Assembly: GCF_005860795.2 (NCBI RefSeq) | Contig: NZ_CP058350.1 | Span: 2,076,501 to 2,140,500, forward strand | Length of the DNA: 64,000 nt | Origin: Peteryoungia desertarenae | GTDB lineage: Bacteria > Pseudomonadota > Alphaproteobacteria > Rhizobiales > Rhizobiaceae | Reading direction: 5' to 3' | Part shown: positions 8,885 to 16,862 of the stretch, in pieces | Layout: each line of letters starts with the position of its first letter | Position numbering within the stretch: the first letter of the stretch is position 1 | The notes under the pieces: model-generated | The model's input: only the letters and a program-made list of their open reading frames with translations | Databases searched by the model: none | What the model was told of the DNA's origin: nothing | Translations under genes and position numbers: made by a program

Positions 8885-9112
8885 CCGCCTTTCTTCTCCC
8901 CTCGAGGGAGAAGAAGCGAAATCGAGGGCTTAGCCGAAGGCTAAACCTCAGATTTCGCAGATGAGGGGTCATCGCGGAATGCTCCCCCTCACTTGGAATT
9001 TCTAGCACTTAGCCCAAGGCTAAGATGCTGAAATTCGCATTCTCTCCCTCACGGGGAGAGAAAAGGACACGCGCCGCCTCTCCCTCAAGGGGAGAAGGAA
9101 AACCACCGCCAA
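8885..9112. repeat. Dispersed repeat block 5
   Basis: Near-identical in layout to block 1: TTCTCCCCTCGAGGGAGAAG hairpin, the CGAAATC...GATTTCG palindrome (8917-8957), GATGAGGGG spacer, the GGAATTTC...AAATTCG palindrome (8995-9037) and flanking CTCTCCC/GGGGAGAG hairpins. The same peptide as the copA tail ([13 protein letters not shown]) is encoded by frame here, showing the copA tail is repeat-derived. Confidence 0.88.
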
Positions 9113-9166
9113 ACGAAAACCGGCGCCCGAAGGCGCCGGCTTGAAACTGCGGATCGTCCCGATGAT

Positions 9167-9298
9167 TTACTTGGCAGAGGGCTGGGCGGCGGACTGGCGC
9201 ATCTGGCGCCATTCGTTTTCCAGGCGTTCCAGCACATGGGCCGGAATGGTCTGCTGCGCGGTTTCGGGCTTGCCCGCATGGGTAGTGGTCTGCTGCAT
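9167..9298 (-). CDS. Small hypothetical protein (43 residues)
   Basis: Product begins MQQTTTHAGK and ends with a short amphipathic helix (HVLERLENEWRQMRQ) and a polar tail. The start is ATG 9298 because GAGGAGG lies about six bases upstream; ATG 9304 would be too close to it. An upstream frame extension to 9418 exists but has no ribosome site. No domain recognised. It is transcribed against the GTA genes, between a repeat block and the endolysin. Confidence 0.5.
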   Translation of the reverse strand: MQQTTTHAGKPETAQQTIPAHVLERLENEWRQMRQSAAQPSAK

Positions 9299-9564
9299 CT
9301 TCATCCTCCTCACGTTGGAGATGTGCGCCTCAACGTCCTTGATGGCGCCTAGGTTCCACAGTGTTAAATATTTGTAAATATGGGCGGGAAGTGCTTCAAA
9401 CGATTGAATTTTCTTCAATCGATTTAAGATGACAGTTTTCTGGCGGCATCGTTAACGGGCAGACGAAACCACTGTCGTTTCTGCCGTGCAGCATGCCCTG
9501 TCCTTTCCATTGAGGGTAGAAACATGACGGAATTTGTCATTGGCCGCGCGCGGTTTTTTCCGTG

Positions 9565-10155
9565 ATGCGGGCGGAGATCTGTGGCGGGCGGCTGAGCCGG
9601 GCGCAGGTGAAGGGCACCGAGTCGATCCTCGATGGCTTTTGTCGCGAGGGCTGGAGCGATCCGCGCTGGCTCGCTTATATGCTGGCCACGACCCATCACG
9701 AGACGGCAGCGACCATGCAGCCGGTGCGCGAAACGCTGGCGCTGAGCGACGAAGAGGCGGTGGAGCGGCTGGAACGGGCATGGCGCAGCGGTCGGTTGCC
9801 GACGGTGAAGACGCCCTATTGGCGCTTCGACGGCGAGGGGAAGACCTGGCTCGGGCGCGGCTTTGTCCAGCTGACCCACAAGGGGAATTACGAGCGCATG
9901 AGCCGGGTGACCGGGATCGACCTCGTGGCCGCACCCGAGAGGGCGATGGAGCTCGCGGTCGCGACACGGATCCTGCTCACCGGCATGCGCGAGGGAAGTT
10001 TTACCGGTCGCAAGCTCGCCGACCATTTCGACGGAAGCCGGGCCGACTGGCGCGGCGCGCGCCGCATCATCAACGGGCTCGACCGGGCCGACAGCATTGC
10101 CGAGACGGCCCGGACCTTCGACCGGGCGATCCGGGCGGGGCTTCAGGACCTGTGA
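9565..10155 (+). CDS. GTA-associated endolysin (GH19 chitinase-like fold), probably frameshifted at its 5' end
   Basis: Muramidase-type lysis enzyme resembling phage GH19/chitinase class I endolysins: LAYMLATTHHETAATMQPVRE carries the catalytic His/Glu region, and LGRGFVQLTHKGNYERMS the substrate-cleft signature. It would release GTA particles by degrading peptidoglycan. Its N-terminus appears disrupted: ATG 9524, with GAGGG upstream, encodes MTEFVIGRARFFP and stops at TGA 9563-9565, overlapping the ATG used here as TGATG. Adding one T to the run of six Ts at 9554-9559 would join the frames into RARFF-S-VMRAEICGGRLS, the family's usual start. Either a sequencing error, a real mutation, or coupled reinitiation. 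Confidence 0.72.
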   Translation: MRAEICGGRLSRAQVKGTESILDGFCREGWSDPRWLAYMLATTHHETAATMQPVRETLALSDEEAVERLERAWRSGRLPTVKTPYWRFDGEGKTWLGRGFVQLTHKGNYERMSRVTGIDLVAAPERAMELAVATRILLTGMREGSFTGRKLADHFDGSRADWRGARRIINGLDRADSIAETARTFDRAIRAGLQDL

Positions 10156-10247
10156 ACGACCGATGCAACATTGAGGCAAAGCGCGGGCGATGCTATCGGC
10201 TTTTGCTTTGCAACATGCCGGAAGGCCTTCAAGCTCAAGGACAGACC

Positions 10248-10553
10248 ATGATCCGCCACATCGTTTTCTTCACCGTCAGGCCGGAGAACCTCGACGCGGT
10301 GCGCGACGGGCTGTCGATCCTGACCGGCATACCCCATGCCAGCCGCCTGGAAATCGGCACCAATCTGCGCCGCGACCGCTTCGACCAGGGGATTGACCTG
10401 ATCGTCTATGGCGAATTCGAGGATGAGACGGCACTGGCGGCCTATCACGCGCATCCGCTCTATGAGGAGAGCATCAGACGGGTGAAGCCGCTGCGCGAGG
10501 AGCGCTATGCGGCGGATTATCGGGTGGAGGAGGCGGTTGGTCTGGGGGCTTAG
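10248..10553 (+). CDS. Dabb-family (stress-responsive alpha/beta-barrel) protein
   Basis: 101 residues starting MIRHIVFFTVRPENLDAVRDGL, with LEIGTNLRRDRFDQGIDLIVYGEF and YHAHPLYEESIRRV, which is the Dabb ferredoxin-like dimer pattern. Dabb proteins are small cytosolic dimers without one general reaction; some are stress-induced. ATG 10248 follows CAAGGACAG. Its TAG stop (10551-10553) overlaps the TAA stop (10550-10552) of the convergent small gene. It lies within the GTA locus, but no link to GTA function is evident. Confidence 0.75.
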   Translation: MIRHIVFFTVRPENLDAVRDGLSILTGIPHASRLEIGTNLRRDRFDQGIDLIVYGEFEDETALAAYHAHPLYEESIRRVKPLREERYAADYRVEEAVGLGA

Positions 10554-10663
10554 CGACTTTGTCGTTTTTTCACGAGAAGATAAACGGCAACGACAGCCGA
10601 CAGAGCGAGCAGGAAAAGGCCTGCCTGATTGAAGAATCCGCTCGTGGCGGTGATGTCCATCAT
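10550..10663 (-). CDS. 37-residue single-span membrane protein
   Basis: MMDITATSGFFNQAGLFLLA followed by a hydrophobic span (ALSAVVAVYLLV) and a basic tail KKRQSR, so one transmembrane helix with the positive end probably in the cytoplasm. GGAGG precedes the ATG at good spacing and its start overlaps the TGA of the upstream 83-residue gene as ATGA, indicating translational coupling. No family recognised. Holin, spanin-like or regulatory roles are conceivable beside an endolysin but unproven. Confidence 0.6.
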   Translation of the reverse strand: MMDITATSGFFNQAGLFLLALSAVVAVYLLVKKRQSR

Positions 10664-10911
10664 GGCGCTTCCTCCATATCCGCCAGAAATGCTCGCCCCC
10701 ATAAGTGTAAGATAATACCGAATGAGAAGAAACCCAAGATCGCAAGCGGGCTGAGTGTGCCGGGATCCGTCAGGATCGCGTTGATCGTTGGCGTCAAAAC
10801 GCCGATCGCGACCATGGTCGTTCCACAGGTGTTGAGGAAATTGGCCGTCAGTTTCTGGGTTTCGTTGCGGATCAGGATCTTCAGGCTTTCGGTTTGTTCG
10901 AGCTCGCCCAT
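10660..10911 (-). CDS. 83-residue two-span membrane protein
   Basis: An N-terminal amphipathic helix (ESLKILIRNETQKLTANFL) is followed by two hydrophobic segments (TTMVAIGVLTPTINAIL and LSPLAILGFFSFGIILHLWG) and an acidic tail. The start ATG 10911 has GAGG at about seven bases. It runs opposite to the GTA genes and is coupled through ATGA to a 37-residue membrane protein. I do not recognise the family; two small membrane proteins beside an endolysin suggest a lysis accessory role, but counter-orientation argues for independent expression. Confidence 0.65.
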   Translation of the reverse strand: MGELEQTESLKILIRNETQKLTANFLNTCGTTMVAIGVLTPTINAILTDPGTLSPLAILGFFSFGIILHLWGRAFLADMEEAP

Positions 10912-11065
10912 GACATGCCTCTTTCGCAAAACACCGTGACGCAAGAATACGGGAAAAACAGGCATATGCAACCTTAAGGCGCGTTTAGGGTCATTCCCGC
11001 AGAAGCGCGGTTTCGTTGAGACTCGAGCAGCGCTCCCCGAAACACACTCCCAAGGAAACATCCCC

Positions 11066-12229
11066 ATGAAACTCCCTTTCCGTCTGCCCTGGGCGCATGC
11101 CCGGGATCGAACCTCTGCGGTGCAAGAAAAGGCGCTGCATCCGCGACCCGGCACGGCGCTGGCGCTGATTGCGGGCGAGGGCGAGGCGCGCTGGACGGGG
11201 CGCTCCTATGCGGCGCTGGCCCGCGAGGGCTTTATGAAAAACCCGGTGGCGCATCGCTGTGTGCGGCTGGTCTCGGAAGCGGCGGCGAGCATCGGCTTTC
11301 TCGCCTATCGCGGCACGCGGGAAGAGGAGGGCCATCCGGCGCTCACGCTCCTCTCAAGGCCGAACCGGGCGATGACGGGGGCGGATTTTCTCGAAGGGCT
11401 CTATGGGCATCTGATGCTGTCGGGCAATGGCTTTGTCGAGGCGATCACGGCTGGATCAGGGAGTAAGGTGGAGCTGCATCTTCTCAGGCCCGACCGGGTG
11501 AGCGTCGTGGCGGGGCCGGACGGCTGGCCCTCCGGTTATGACTACCGCGCAGGGAGCCGGGTGCGGCGGATTGCAGAAGATGGCCTGCTGCATCTGAAGC
11601 TCTTTCATCCGCTGGACGATCACTTGGGCTTTGCGCCGCTTGCGGCAGCGCAGGTGGCGCTCGACCTGCACAATGCGGCGGGGCGCTGGAACAAGGCGTT
11701 GCTCGACAATTCGGCAAGGCCCTCCGGCGCGCTGGTCTACCAGCCGAAGGAGGGCGGCAATCTGACCAGCGACCAGTATCGCCGGCTGCGCGAGGAACTG
11801 GACGAGGGCTATTCCGGACCGATGCGGGCCGGTCGCCCGCTTTTGCTCGAAGGCGGGCTCGACTGGAAGTCGATGGGGCTTTCGCCAAAGGACATGGATT
11901 TTGTCGAGGCGAAGAACGGGGCAGCGCGCGATATCGCACTTGCCTTCGGTGTGCCGCCGATGCTGCTCGGCATTCCCGGCGACAACACCTATGCCAATTA
12001 CCAGGAGGCCAACCGCGCCTTCTACCGGCTGACCGTGCTGCCGCTGGTGACGCGGACGGGAGCGGCCCTTTCGCGGTTTCTCGGCGACGTGACGGGAGAG
12101 CCCCTGCGGCTGGTGCCGGATCTCGACACGGTGGCGGGGCTTTCCGCCGAGCGGGATGCGCTCTGGGCAAGGGTGGGGGCGGCGGCGTTTCTGAGCGATG
12201 AGGAGAAGAGGGAGGCCGTGGGGTATTGA
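11066..12229 (+). CDS. GTA g3, HK97-family portal protein
   Basis: 387 residues. Portal proteins form the dodecameric ring at one capsid vertex through which DNA is pumped. The signature is the HK97 portal core: VAHRCVRLVSEAAASIGFLAY near the N-terminus, LYGHLMLSGNGFVEAI, SARPSGALVYQP and, towards the C-terminus, DIALAFGVPPMLLGIPGDNTYANYQEANRAF in part. ATG 11066 follows AAGGAAA at good spacing. It is normally next to the terminase in GTAs; here about 3 kb of repeats, a nuclease-like gene, an endolysin and small genes separate them. Confidence 0.93.
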   Translation: MKLPFRLPWAHARDRTSAVQEKALHPRPGTALALIAGEGEARWTGRSYAALAREGFMKNPVAHRCVRLVSEAAASIGFLAYRGTREEEGHPALTLLSRPNRAMTGADFLEGLYGHLMLSGNGFVEAITAGSGSKVELHLLRPDRVSVVAGPDGWPSGYDYRAGSRVRRIAEDGLLHLKLFHPLDDHLGFAPLAAAQVALDLHNAAGRWNKALLDNSARPSGALVYQPKEGGNLTSDQYRRLREELDEGYSGPMRAGRPLLLEGGLDWKSMGLSPKDMDFVEAKNGAARDIALAFGVPPMLLGIPGDNTYANYQEANRAFYRLTVLPLVTRTGAALSRFLGDVTGEPLRLVPDLDTVAGLSAERDALWARVGAAAFLSDEEKREAVGY

Positions 12230-12237
12230 GAGCTCTT

Positions 12238-12275
12238 TCCCTCTCCCCGTGCGGGAGAGCGCGCCACTGTTCCCG
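12238..12275. repeat. Short repeat hairpin after portal gene
   Basis: CCCTCTCCCCGTGCGGGAGAG hairpin just past the g3 stop; same type as the CTCTCCC/GGGAGAG sub-element in the larger blocks. Confidence 0.5.
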
Positions 12276-12381
12276 CTGCGTCTCTCCGCGATCGTGTTGT
12301 TCGTATTCCCCGGCATCCCACGGATGCCGGCCACAGAAGACCCTGCTAGAAGTGGCGCTTCACCTATACCGATAAGCGCCC

Positions 12382-12951
12382 ATGGAGATCCAGCCCCACA
12401 CGCCCCCCGGCGCCTCCCTCATCCCCGCCTGGCTGCCACCCGATGTGGAGGCCGCACTCATGGCCTTTCTAGACGCCGGCCTCTGGAGCGGGGAGCTGAA
12501 GCGGCGGGTGCAGCATTTTGGTTATCGCTATGACTACCGCGCCAGGATCGCCTCCCGCGAGAGCCGGATCGGGCCGCTGCCGGGCGTGCTGGAGCAACTG
12601 GCGCGACGGCTGGCGGAAGAAGGCCTGTTTGGCGCGGTGCCGGATCAGGTGATTGCCAATGAATATTGGCCGGGGCAGGGGATCAGCGCCCATGTGGATT
12701 GCCAGCCGTGTTTCGGGCCGGTGATCGCATCCGTCAGTCTGCTCTCGGCCTGCCAGATGGTGTTTCGCCATCAGGGCGATGGCGAGATGCGGGCGGTTGT
12801 CCTGCCGCCGCGCTCCGTCCTCGTGCTGGGAGGTCCGGCCCGCCATGACTGGACCCATGAAATCCCGGCGCGCTTGAGCGATGTCATCGACAGTCGGCGC
12901 GTGGCGCGAGAGCGTCGGGTGTCACTCACCTTTCGCAGCATGCGGTTCTGA
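12382..12951 (+). CDS. alkB: AlkB-family 2-oxoglutarate/Fe(II) dioxygenase
   Basis: 189 residues. AlkB enzymes remove methyl or etheno groups from nucleic-acid bases by oxidative demethylation. The Fe(II) triad is H104-x-D106 (ISAHVDCQPC) and H159 (DWTHEIPAR), and the 2-oxoglutarate clasp is R179-x5-R185 (RRVSLTFR). The nucleotide-recognition segment IANEYWPGQGISAH fits the compact alkB homologues common in alphaproteobacteria. It sits between the GTA portal and prohead-protease genes in the same direction, so it may be co-transcribed. The gene symbol denotes the family; the true housekeeping AlkB could lie elsewhere. Confidence 0.85.
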   Translation: MEIQPHTPPGASLIPAWLPPDVEAALMAFLDAGLWSGELKRRVQHFGYRYDYRARIASRESRIGPLPGVLEQLARRLAEEGLFGAVPDQVIANEYWPGQGISAHVDCQPCFGPVIASVSLLSACQMVFRHQGDGEMRAVVLPPRSVLVLGGPARHDWTHEIPARLSDVIDSRRVARERRVSLTFRSMRF

Positions 12952-13124
12952 CCCTGCGGCAGGGGACCGCCGGAACAATCCTTGTCACTTCAAGCAGCGC
13001 TTCAGCGCGGCGAAGTCCGGTCTGAGCTTTCCCGCATAAGCAATTCATTAACCATAAGAATTCGGGTCCGCACTCAAGCGGCGCCGATGCGAACTCCTTT
13101 CGTCTTGAGCAGGATTGTCAGCCC

Positions 13125-13454
13125 ATGACCGAGTTTTCTCCCGATGGCGGCGTGTTGAGCGCGCGCCTGATCGGTGCTGTCGCGGGTTCCGCGATTTCGC
13201 TGGTCTATCTCCTGCCCAAGGGTCGCCGCGAGGCGGCGGTCCGGTTTCTGACCGGGGTCACCTGCGGGATGATCTTTGGCGGGCCGATGGGTGTCTGGTG
13301 CGCCCGGCAACTGGCGCTGGAAGAGAGCCTGACTTCGGCGGAAATCATGCTGGCCGGGGCGACGCTTGCCTCCTTTCTGGCCTGGTGGGGGCTGGGGCTG
13401 CTGGTGCGGCTGACGGCGAGGAACAGGCTGGATGGCTCTCCACCCTCCCCTTGA
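13125..13454 (+). CDS. Small GTA-locus membrane protein (DUF6107-like, g3.5 position)
   Basis: 109 residues with three hydrophobic segments (LIGAVAGSAISLVYLLP, AAVRFLTGVTCGMIFGGPMGVW, AEIMLAGATLASFLAWWGLGLLV). In GTA clusters a small membrane protein often lies between portal and prohead protease; I believe rhizobial versions are called DUF6107, but this was not searched. The last codons (SPPSP) and the TGA stop come from a repeat block, so the native C-terminus is altered. ATG 13125 has only a weak upstream AGGA. Confidence 0.65.
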   Translation: MTEFSPDGGVLSARLIGAVAGSAISLVYLLPKGRREAAVRFLTGVTCGMIFGGPMGVWCARQLALEESLTSAEIMLAGATLASFLAWWGLGLLVRLTARNRLDGSPPSP

Positions 13455-13665
13455 GGGGGAGGGTCGGAGCGAAGCTCCGGGGTGGGGTGTTGGGTCCGCA
13501 CTCTCACCCATGGTTCACCGCCAGTTTCGCAGACAGGTTCACCCCCACCCGCCGCTTTGCGGCGACCTCCTCCCTCAAGGGTGAGGTGGGTGGACGACTG
13601 CCCCTCATCCGGCGCTACGGGCCACCTTCTCCCCGCCGGGGAGGAGAGGAAGAGGCACACAGGGG
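13436..13665. repeat. Dispersed repeat block 6
   Basis: CTCCACCCTCCCCTTGAGGG hairpin, then GCGAAGCTCCGGGGTGGGG, a CCCACCC...GGGTGAGGTGGGTGG segment and CCCCTCATCCGGCGCTACGG with CTTCTCCCC/GGGGAGGAG. The last element matches the second family also present at 22.7 kb. It overlaps the 3' end of the preceding gene. Confidence 0.8.
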
Positions 13666-13700
13666 TGAGCGGAATTTCAAACATCATGAGGAGAGATCCG

Positions 13701-14276
13701 ATGCGGGATCAGATCGGGGCCGGCAGGCCGCGCTTCAAATATGCCGGGCTGACGCTGAAGGGCGTGACCGGCGACGGGACGTTTTCCGGCTATGCGAGCC
13801 TGTTTGGCGAGGTGGATCTCGGGCGCGACGTGATCGAGCCGGGGGCATTCTCCGCTTCGCTTGCCGTGCGCGGGGCGGGCGGCGTGCGCATGCTCTACCA
13901 GCATGACCCGATGGAGGTGATCGGGCGCTGGACGGCGCTTCGCGAGGACAGCCGCGGGCTCTATGTCGAGGGGCAGCTGGCGACCGATGTGCTGCGCGCC
14001 CGCGAGGTGCATGCGCTGATGAAATCCGGCGCGCTGGATGGGCTCTCCATCGGTTTTCGCGCGCTGAAAAGCCGGGGCGACCGCAAGAGCGGCGTGCGCC
14101 GGATCATCGAGGCGGATCTCTGGGAGATCTCGGTCGTCACCTTTCCCATGCTGCCGACCGCCAGGGTTTCGAATGTCAAGCATCAGCGGTTTTTCCGCGA
14201 CCGTGAAACCGAACTCGTCCGGCTGATGCGCCGGGCGGCAAGAACCATGACCAGCAGTCATTTTTCGAAAGGATGA
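13701..14276 (+). CDS. GTA g4, HK97-family prohead protease
   Basis: 191-residue capsid maturation serine protease of the U35/S78 type, which removes scaffold or delta domains from the capsid protein. Visible motifs: FSGYASLFGEVDLGRDVIEPGAF, the catalytic His region VRMLYQHDPMEVIGRW, and the Ser region SGALDGLSIGFRALKS. The start ATG 13701 has AGGAGA at eight bases; ATG 13686 overlaps that site. It ends four bases before the capsid gene, the usual protease-capsid order. Confidence 0.92.
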   Translation: MRDQIGAGRPRFKYAGLTLKGVTGDGTFSGYASLFGEVDLGRDVIEPGAFSASLAVRGAGGVRMLYQHDPMEVIGRWTALREDSRGLYVEGQLATDVLRAREVHALMKSGALDGLSIGFRALKSRGDRKSGVRRIIEADLWEISVVTFPMLPTARVSNVKHQRFFRDRETELVRLMRRAARTMTSSHFSKG

Positions 14277-14280
14277 CCCC

Positions 14281-15576
14281 ATGCAAGAGCAGGCGATGCA
14301 CAGTGAGAGGGAGAGTGTGATGGAGAAGACGGCCATGCCGGGCCGGGTGGCGCCCGAGGTGAAGGCGGCACCCGACAGCGTGACGGCGGCGTTTGAGGAC
14401 TTCATGGGGGCTTTCGAGGCTTTCCGCGAGGTAAATGACAGGCGGCTTTCCGAGATCGAGGAAAAGCTGACCAGCGATGTCGTGACCCGCGACAAGGTGG
14501 AGCGGATCAACAAGGCGATGGACGAGCAGAGCCGGCTGATCGACGAACTCGTGCTGAAGAAGATGCGCCCGCAGCTGTCGCGACCGGGACAGACCCTGGA
14601 GGCGAGCGAGGAGCACAAGGCGGCCTTCGAGGCCTATGTGCGGCGCGGCGACGACCAAGGCCTGCGCGATCTCGACCAGAAGGCGCTGTCTGCCGGCGTC
14701 TCCGGCGATGGCGGCTATCTGGTGCCTGAACAGGTGGATGGCGAGATCGGGCGAAGGCTCGCTGCCATTTCGCCGATCCGCTCGCTGGCGACCGTGCGGC
14801 AGGTCTCGGGCGCCGTTTTGAAAAAGCCCTTTGCCGCGACCGGCTTTGCCTCCGGCTGGGTGGCGGAGACACAAGGCCGACCCCAGACCGGGACGCCGGA
14901 GCTTTCCGAACTCTCCTTCCCGACCATGGAGCTTTACGCCATGCCGGCGGCGACCCAGGCGCTCCTGGACGATGCCGCCGTCGATATCGAGGCCTGGATT
15001 GCCGCCGAAGTGGACTTGGCCTTTGCCGAACAGGAGGGGACGGCCTTCGTCTCCGGCGACGGCGTTTTGAAGCCGAAGGGCTTTCTCGCCTATGACCAGG
15101 TGGCAGAGAGCGCCTGGACCTGGGGCAGGCTCGGCTATATCGCGACCGGCGCGGCCGGCGCTTTTGCTGCAACCGGTGCCTCCGACGTGCTGATGGATGT
15201 CGTCTATGCGCTGAAGGCAGGCCACCGGCAGAACGGCCATTTCGTCATGAGCCGGCGCACGCAGGGCGAGGTGCGCAAGCTGAAGGATGCCGATGGCAAC
15301 TATCTCTGGGCGCCGCCGGCAAGACCGGGCGAGCCCGCCTCGCTGATCGGCTTTCCTGTGACCGAGGCAGAAGACATGCCCGAGATTGCCGCCAATGCGA
15401 CGGCGATCGCCTTTGGCGACTTCCGCGCCGGCTATCTGGTGGTCGACCGGGTGGGTGTTCGCATCCTGCGCGATCCCTATTCGGCCAAGCCCTATGTGCT
15501 CTTCTATACGACCAAGCGCGTCGGCGGTGGCGTCCAGGACTTCGAGGCGATCAAGCTGGTGCGGTTTTCGGCGTGA
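14281..15576 (+). CDS. GTA g5, HK97-family major capsid protein
   Basis: 431 residues. The N-terminal third is a charged helical delta-domain (VTAAFEDFMGAFEAFREVND... REEKL-type) expected to be removed by g4; the HK97 fold follows, starting near GDGGYLVPEQVDGEIGRRLA and including SPIRSLATVRQVSG, FGDFRAGYLVVDRVGVRILR and a C-terminal DFEAIKLVRF. The start ATG 14281 has AAAGGA nine bases upstream. Length and order match RcGTA g5. It is followed by a repeat block before g6. Confidence 0.94.
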   Translation: MQEQAMHSERESVMEKTAMPGRVAPEVKAAPDSVTAAFEDFMGAFEAFREVNDRRLSEIEEKLTSDVVTRDKVERINKAMDEQSRLIDELVLKKMRPQLSRPGQTLEASEEHKAAFEAYVRRGDDQGLRDLDQKALSAGVSGDGGYLVPEQVDGEIGRRLAAISPIRSLATVRQVSGAVLKKPFAATGFASGWVAETQGRPQTGTPELSELSFPTMELYAMPAATQALLDDAAVDIEAWIAAEVDLAFAEQEGTAFVSGDGVLKPKGFLAYDQVAESAWTWGRLGYIATGAAGAFAATGASDVLMDVVYALKAGHRQNGHFVMSRRTQGEVRKLKDADGNYLWAPPARPGEPASLIGFPVTEAEDMPEIAANATAIAFGDFRAGYLVVDRVGVRILRDPYSAKPYVLFYTTKRVGGGVQDFEAIKLVRFSA

Positions 15577-15596
15577 AAGCCGAGGGCTGAAAAAGC

Positions 15597-15712
15597 GGCC
15601 CCTCTGCGGGTCTGGAGAACACCCCCTCAACTGCAAAATCTGGCACTTAGCCTCTGGCTAAGAGCCGATTTTGCTTCTTCTCCCTCGCGGGGGAGAAGAG
15701 CGACGTTTCCGA
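15597..15712. repeat. Dispersed repeat block 7
   Basis: Contains a 42-base near-perfect palindrome with GCAAAATC/GATTTTGC arms around CTTAGCC-TCT-GGCTAAG (15633-15674), then a CTTCTCCCTCGCGGGGGAGAAG hairpin. It lies between the capsid gene and g6. Confidence 0.85.
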
Positions 15713-15742
15713 CCGCGCGCTCCTATTTCAAAGGATATCCCC

Positions 15743-16312
15743 ATGACCATTATAGACCTTTCTCCGCCTGTGGCGGAGGCGTTGACGCTTGTCGAGGTGA
15801 AGGCGCATTTGCGGCTGGACGGGGCGGAAGAGGATCCGTTGCTTCTGGCGCTGATTGTCGCCGCGCGCGAGCATCTGGAGGGGGAGACAGGGCTGTCGCT
15901 GACGGCGCGGGCCTTCCGGCTCTGCCTCGACCAATGGCCGGCGGATGGCATTCTGGCCATTCCGCGCGGGCCGGTGCGCGCCGTAACGGCGGTGACCGTC
16001 TATGACGCGGCGGGCATGCCGCAACCGGTGTCGCTTGCCGATCATCTGCTCGATGGCGAGGCGCGACCGGCAAGGCTCTGGCTGCGCGAGGTGCCGAGGC
16101 CGGAACGCCGGATGAACGGGATCGAGGTGGAGTTCACTGCCGGATTTGGCGAAAGCGGCACCGACGTGCCGGAAAGCCTGAAGCGGGCCATGCTGATCCA
16201 TATCGGGGCCATGTATGCCTGGCGCGGTCTGGTGTCACCCGAAATGCAGCCCGCGGTGATCCCGCCGGGCTATGACCGGCTGATTGCGCCCTTCTGCCGG
16301 AGGGCGCTCTGA
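15743..16312 (+). CDS. GTA g6, head-tail connector protein
   Basis: 189 residues. The first half (LTLVEVKAHLRLDGAEEDPLLLALIVAAREHLEGETGL) is the helical phage gp6-like connector/DUF phage_gp6 pattern that joins the portal ring to the tail; the second half contains a beta-rich region and MHIGAMYAWRGLVSPEM-type end. ATG 15743 follows AAAGGA. Its TGA overlaps the ATG of g7 (TGATG), indicating coupled translation of g6-g7. Confidence 0.88.
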   Translation: MTIIDLSPPVAEALTLVEVKAHLRLDGAEEDPLLLALIVAAREHLEGETGLSLTARAFRLCLDQWPADGILAIPRGPVRAVTAVTVYDAAGMPQPVSLADHLLDGEARPARLWLREVPRPERRMNGIEVEFTAGFGESGTDVPESLKRAMLIHIGAMYAWRGLVSPEMQPAVIPPGYDRLIAPFCRRAL

Positions 16313-16650
16313 TGGGGCGGTTTTACGAAATCGATGCGGGCGCGCTGACGGCAAGGCTGCAGCTTGAGCGGGCGGAGCCATTGCCCGACGGACAAGGTGG
16401 GGCGCTGGAAAATTTCATGGCTGTTCAGCCGGTCTGGGCGCGGATCGAGCCGCTTCTCGCCCGCGAGGAGGACTATGCGGCAGGGCAGCGCGCAAGGCTG
16501 ACGCACCGCGTGATGATCCGGGCGGGGGTGGAGGCAAGGCCGGGCATGCGGCTCACCAAGGGTGCGCGCGTCCTGGTGATCGAGACGGTGAGCGACCCCG
16601 ACGAGGGCGGTCGCTTTCTTGAGTTGGGATGCCGGGAGATGGAGCGATGA
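16312..16650 (+). CDS. GTA g7, head-tail adaptor (phage head closure protein)
   Basis: 112 residues of the SPP1 gp16/HK97 gp7-like head-closure family: small beta-barrel with GALTARLQLERAEPLPDGQGG, VQPVWARIEPL and ARLTHRVMIRAGVEARPGMRL. It begins on the stop codon of g6 and ends overlapping the next small frame by ATGA. It completes the neck between connector and tail. Confidence 0.88.
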   Translation: MGRFYEIDAGALTARLQLERAEPLPDGQGGALENFMAVQPVWARIEPLLAREEDYAAGQRARLTHRVMIRAGVEARPGMRLTKGARVLVIETVSDPDEGGRFLELGCREMER

Positions 16651-16862
16651 CGGGCGCACGCAAAACGGGCCTCGACGAGACGGGGCGGCTTCTCGGCCAT
16701 GTGCTGCGCACGGCGCTGAGCGAGGCGCTGGAGCGGCGCCTTGCCTTGCGCCGGGCCATGGGCAAGGGCGCGTTCCGCAAGCCGGGAAAGCGGCAGGGCG
16801 CGTCTGAGACAGGAGCGCCCGGCGTGACGGGGGAGGGTCGCCATGGGCGCAAAGGTGAATGA
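16647..16862 (+). CDS. Small basic hypothetical protein in GTA operon
   Basis: 71 residues from ATG 16647 (MTGARKTGLDETGRLLGHVL), with a helical Arg/Leu-rich first half and a glycine/lysine-rich, probably disordered tail. The start overlaps the TGA of g7 as ATGA, and the end overlaps the first 20 bases of g8. Such tight packing supports it being translated, and the frame has no better alternative, but I recognise no family. Confidence 0.5.
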   Translation: MTGARKTGLDETGRLLGHVLRTALSEALERRLALRRAMGKGAFRKPGKRQGASETGAPGVTGEGRHGRKGE

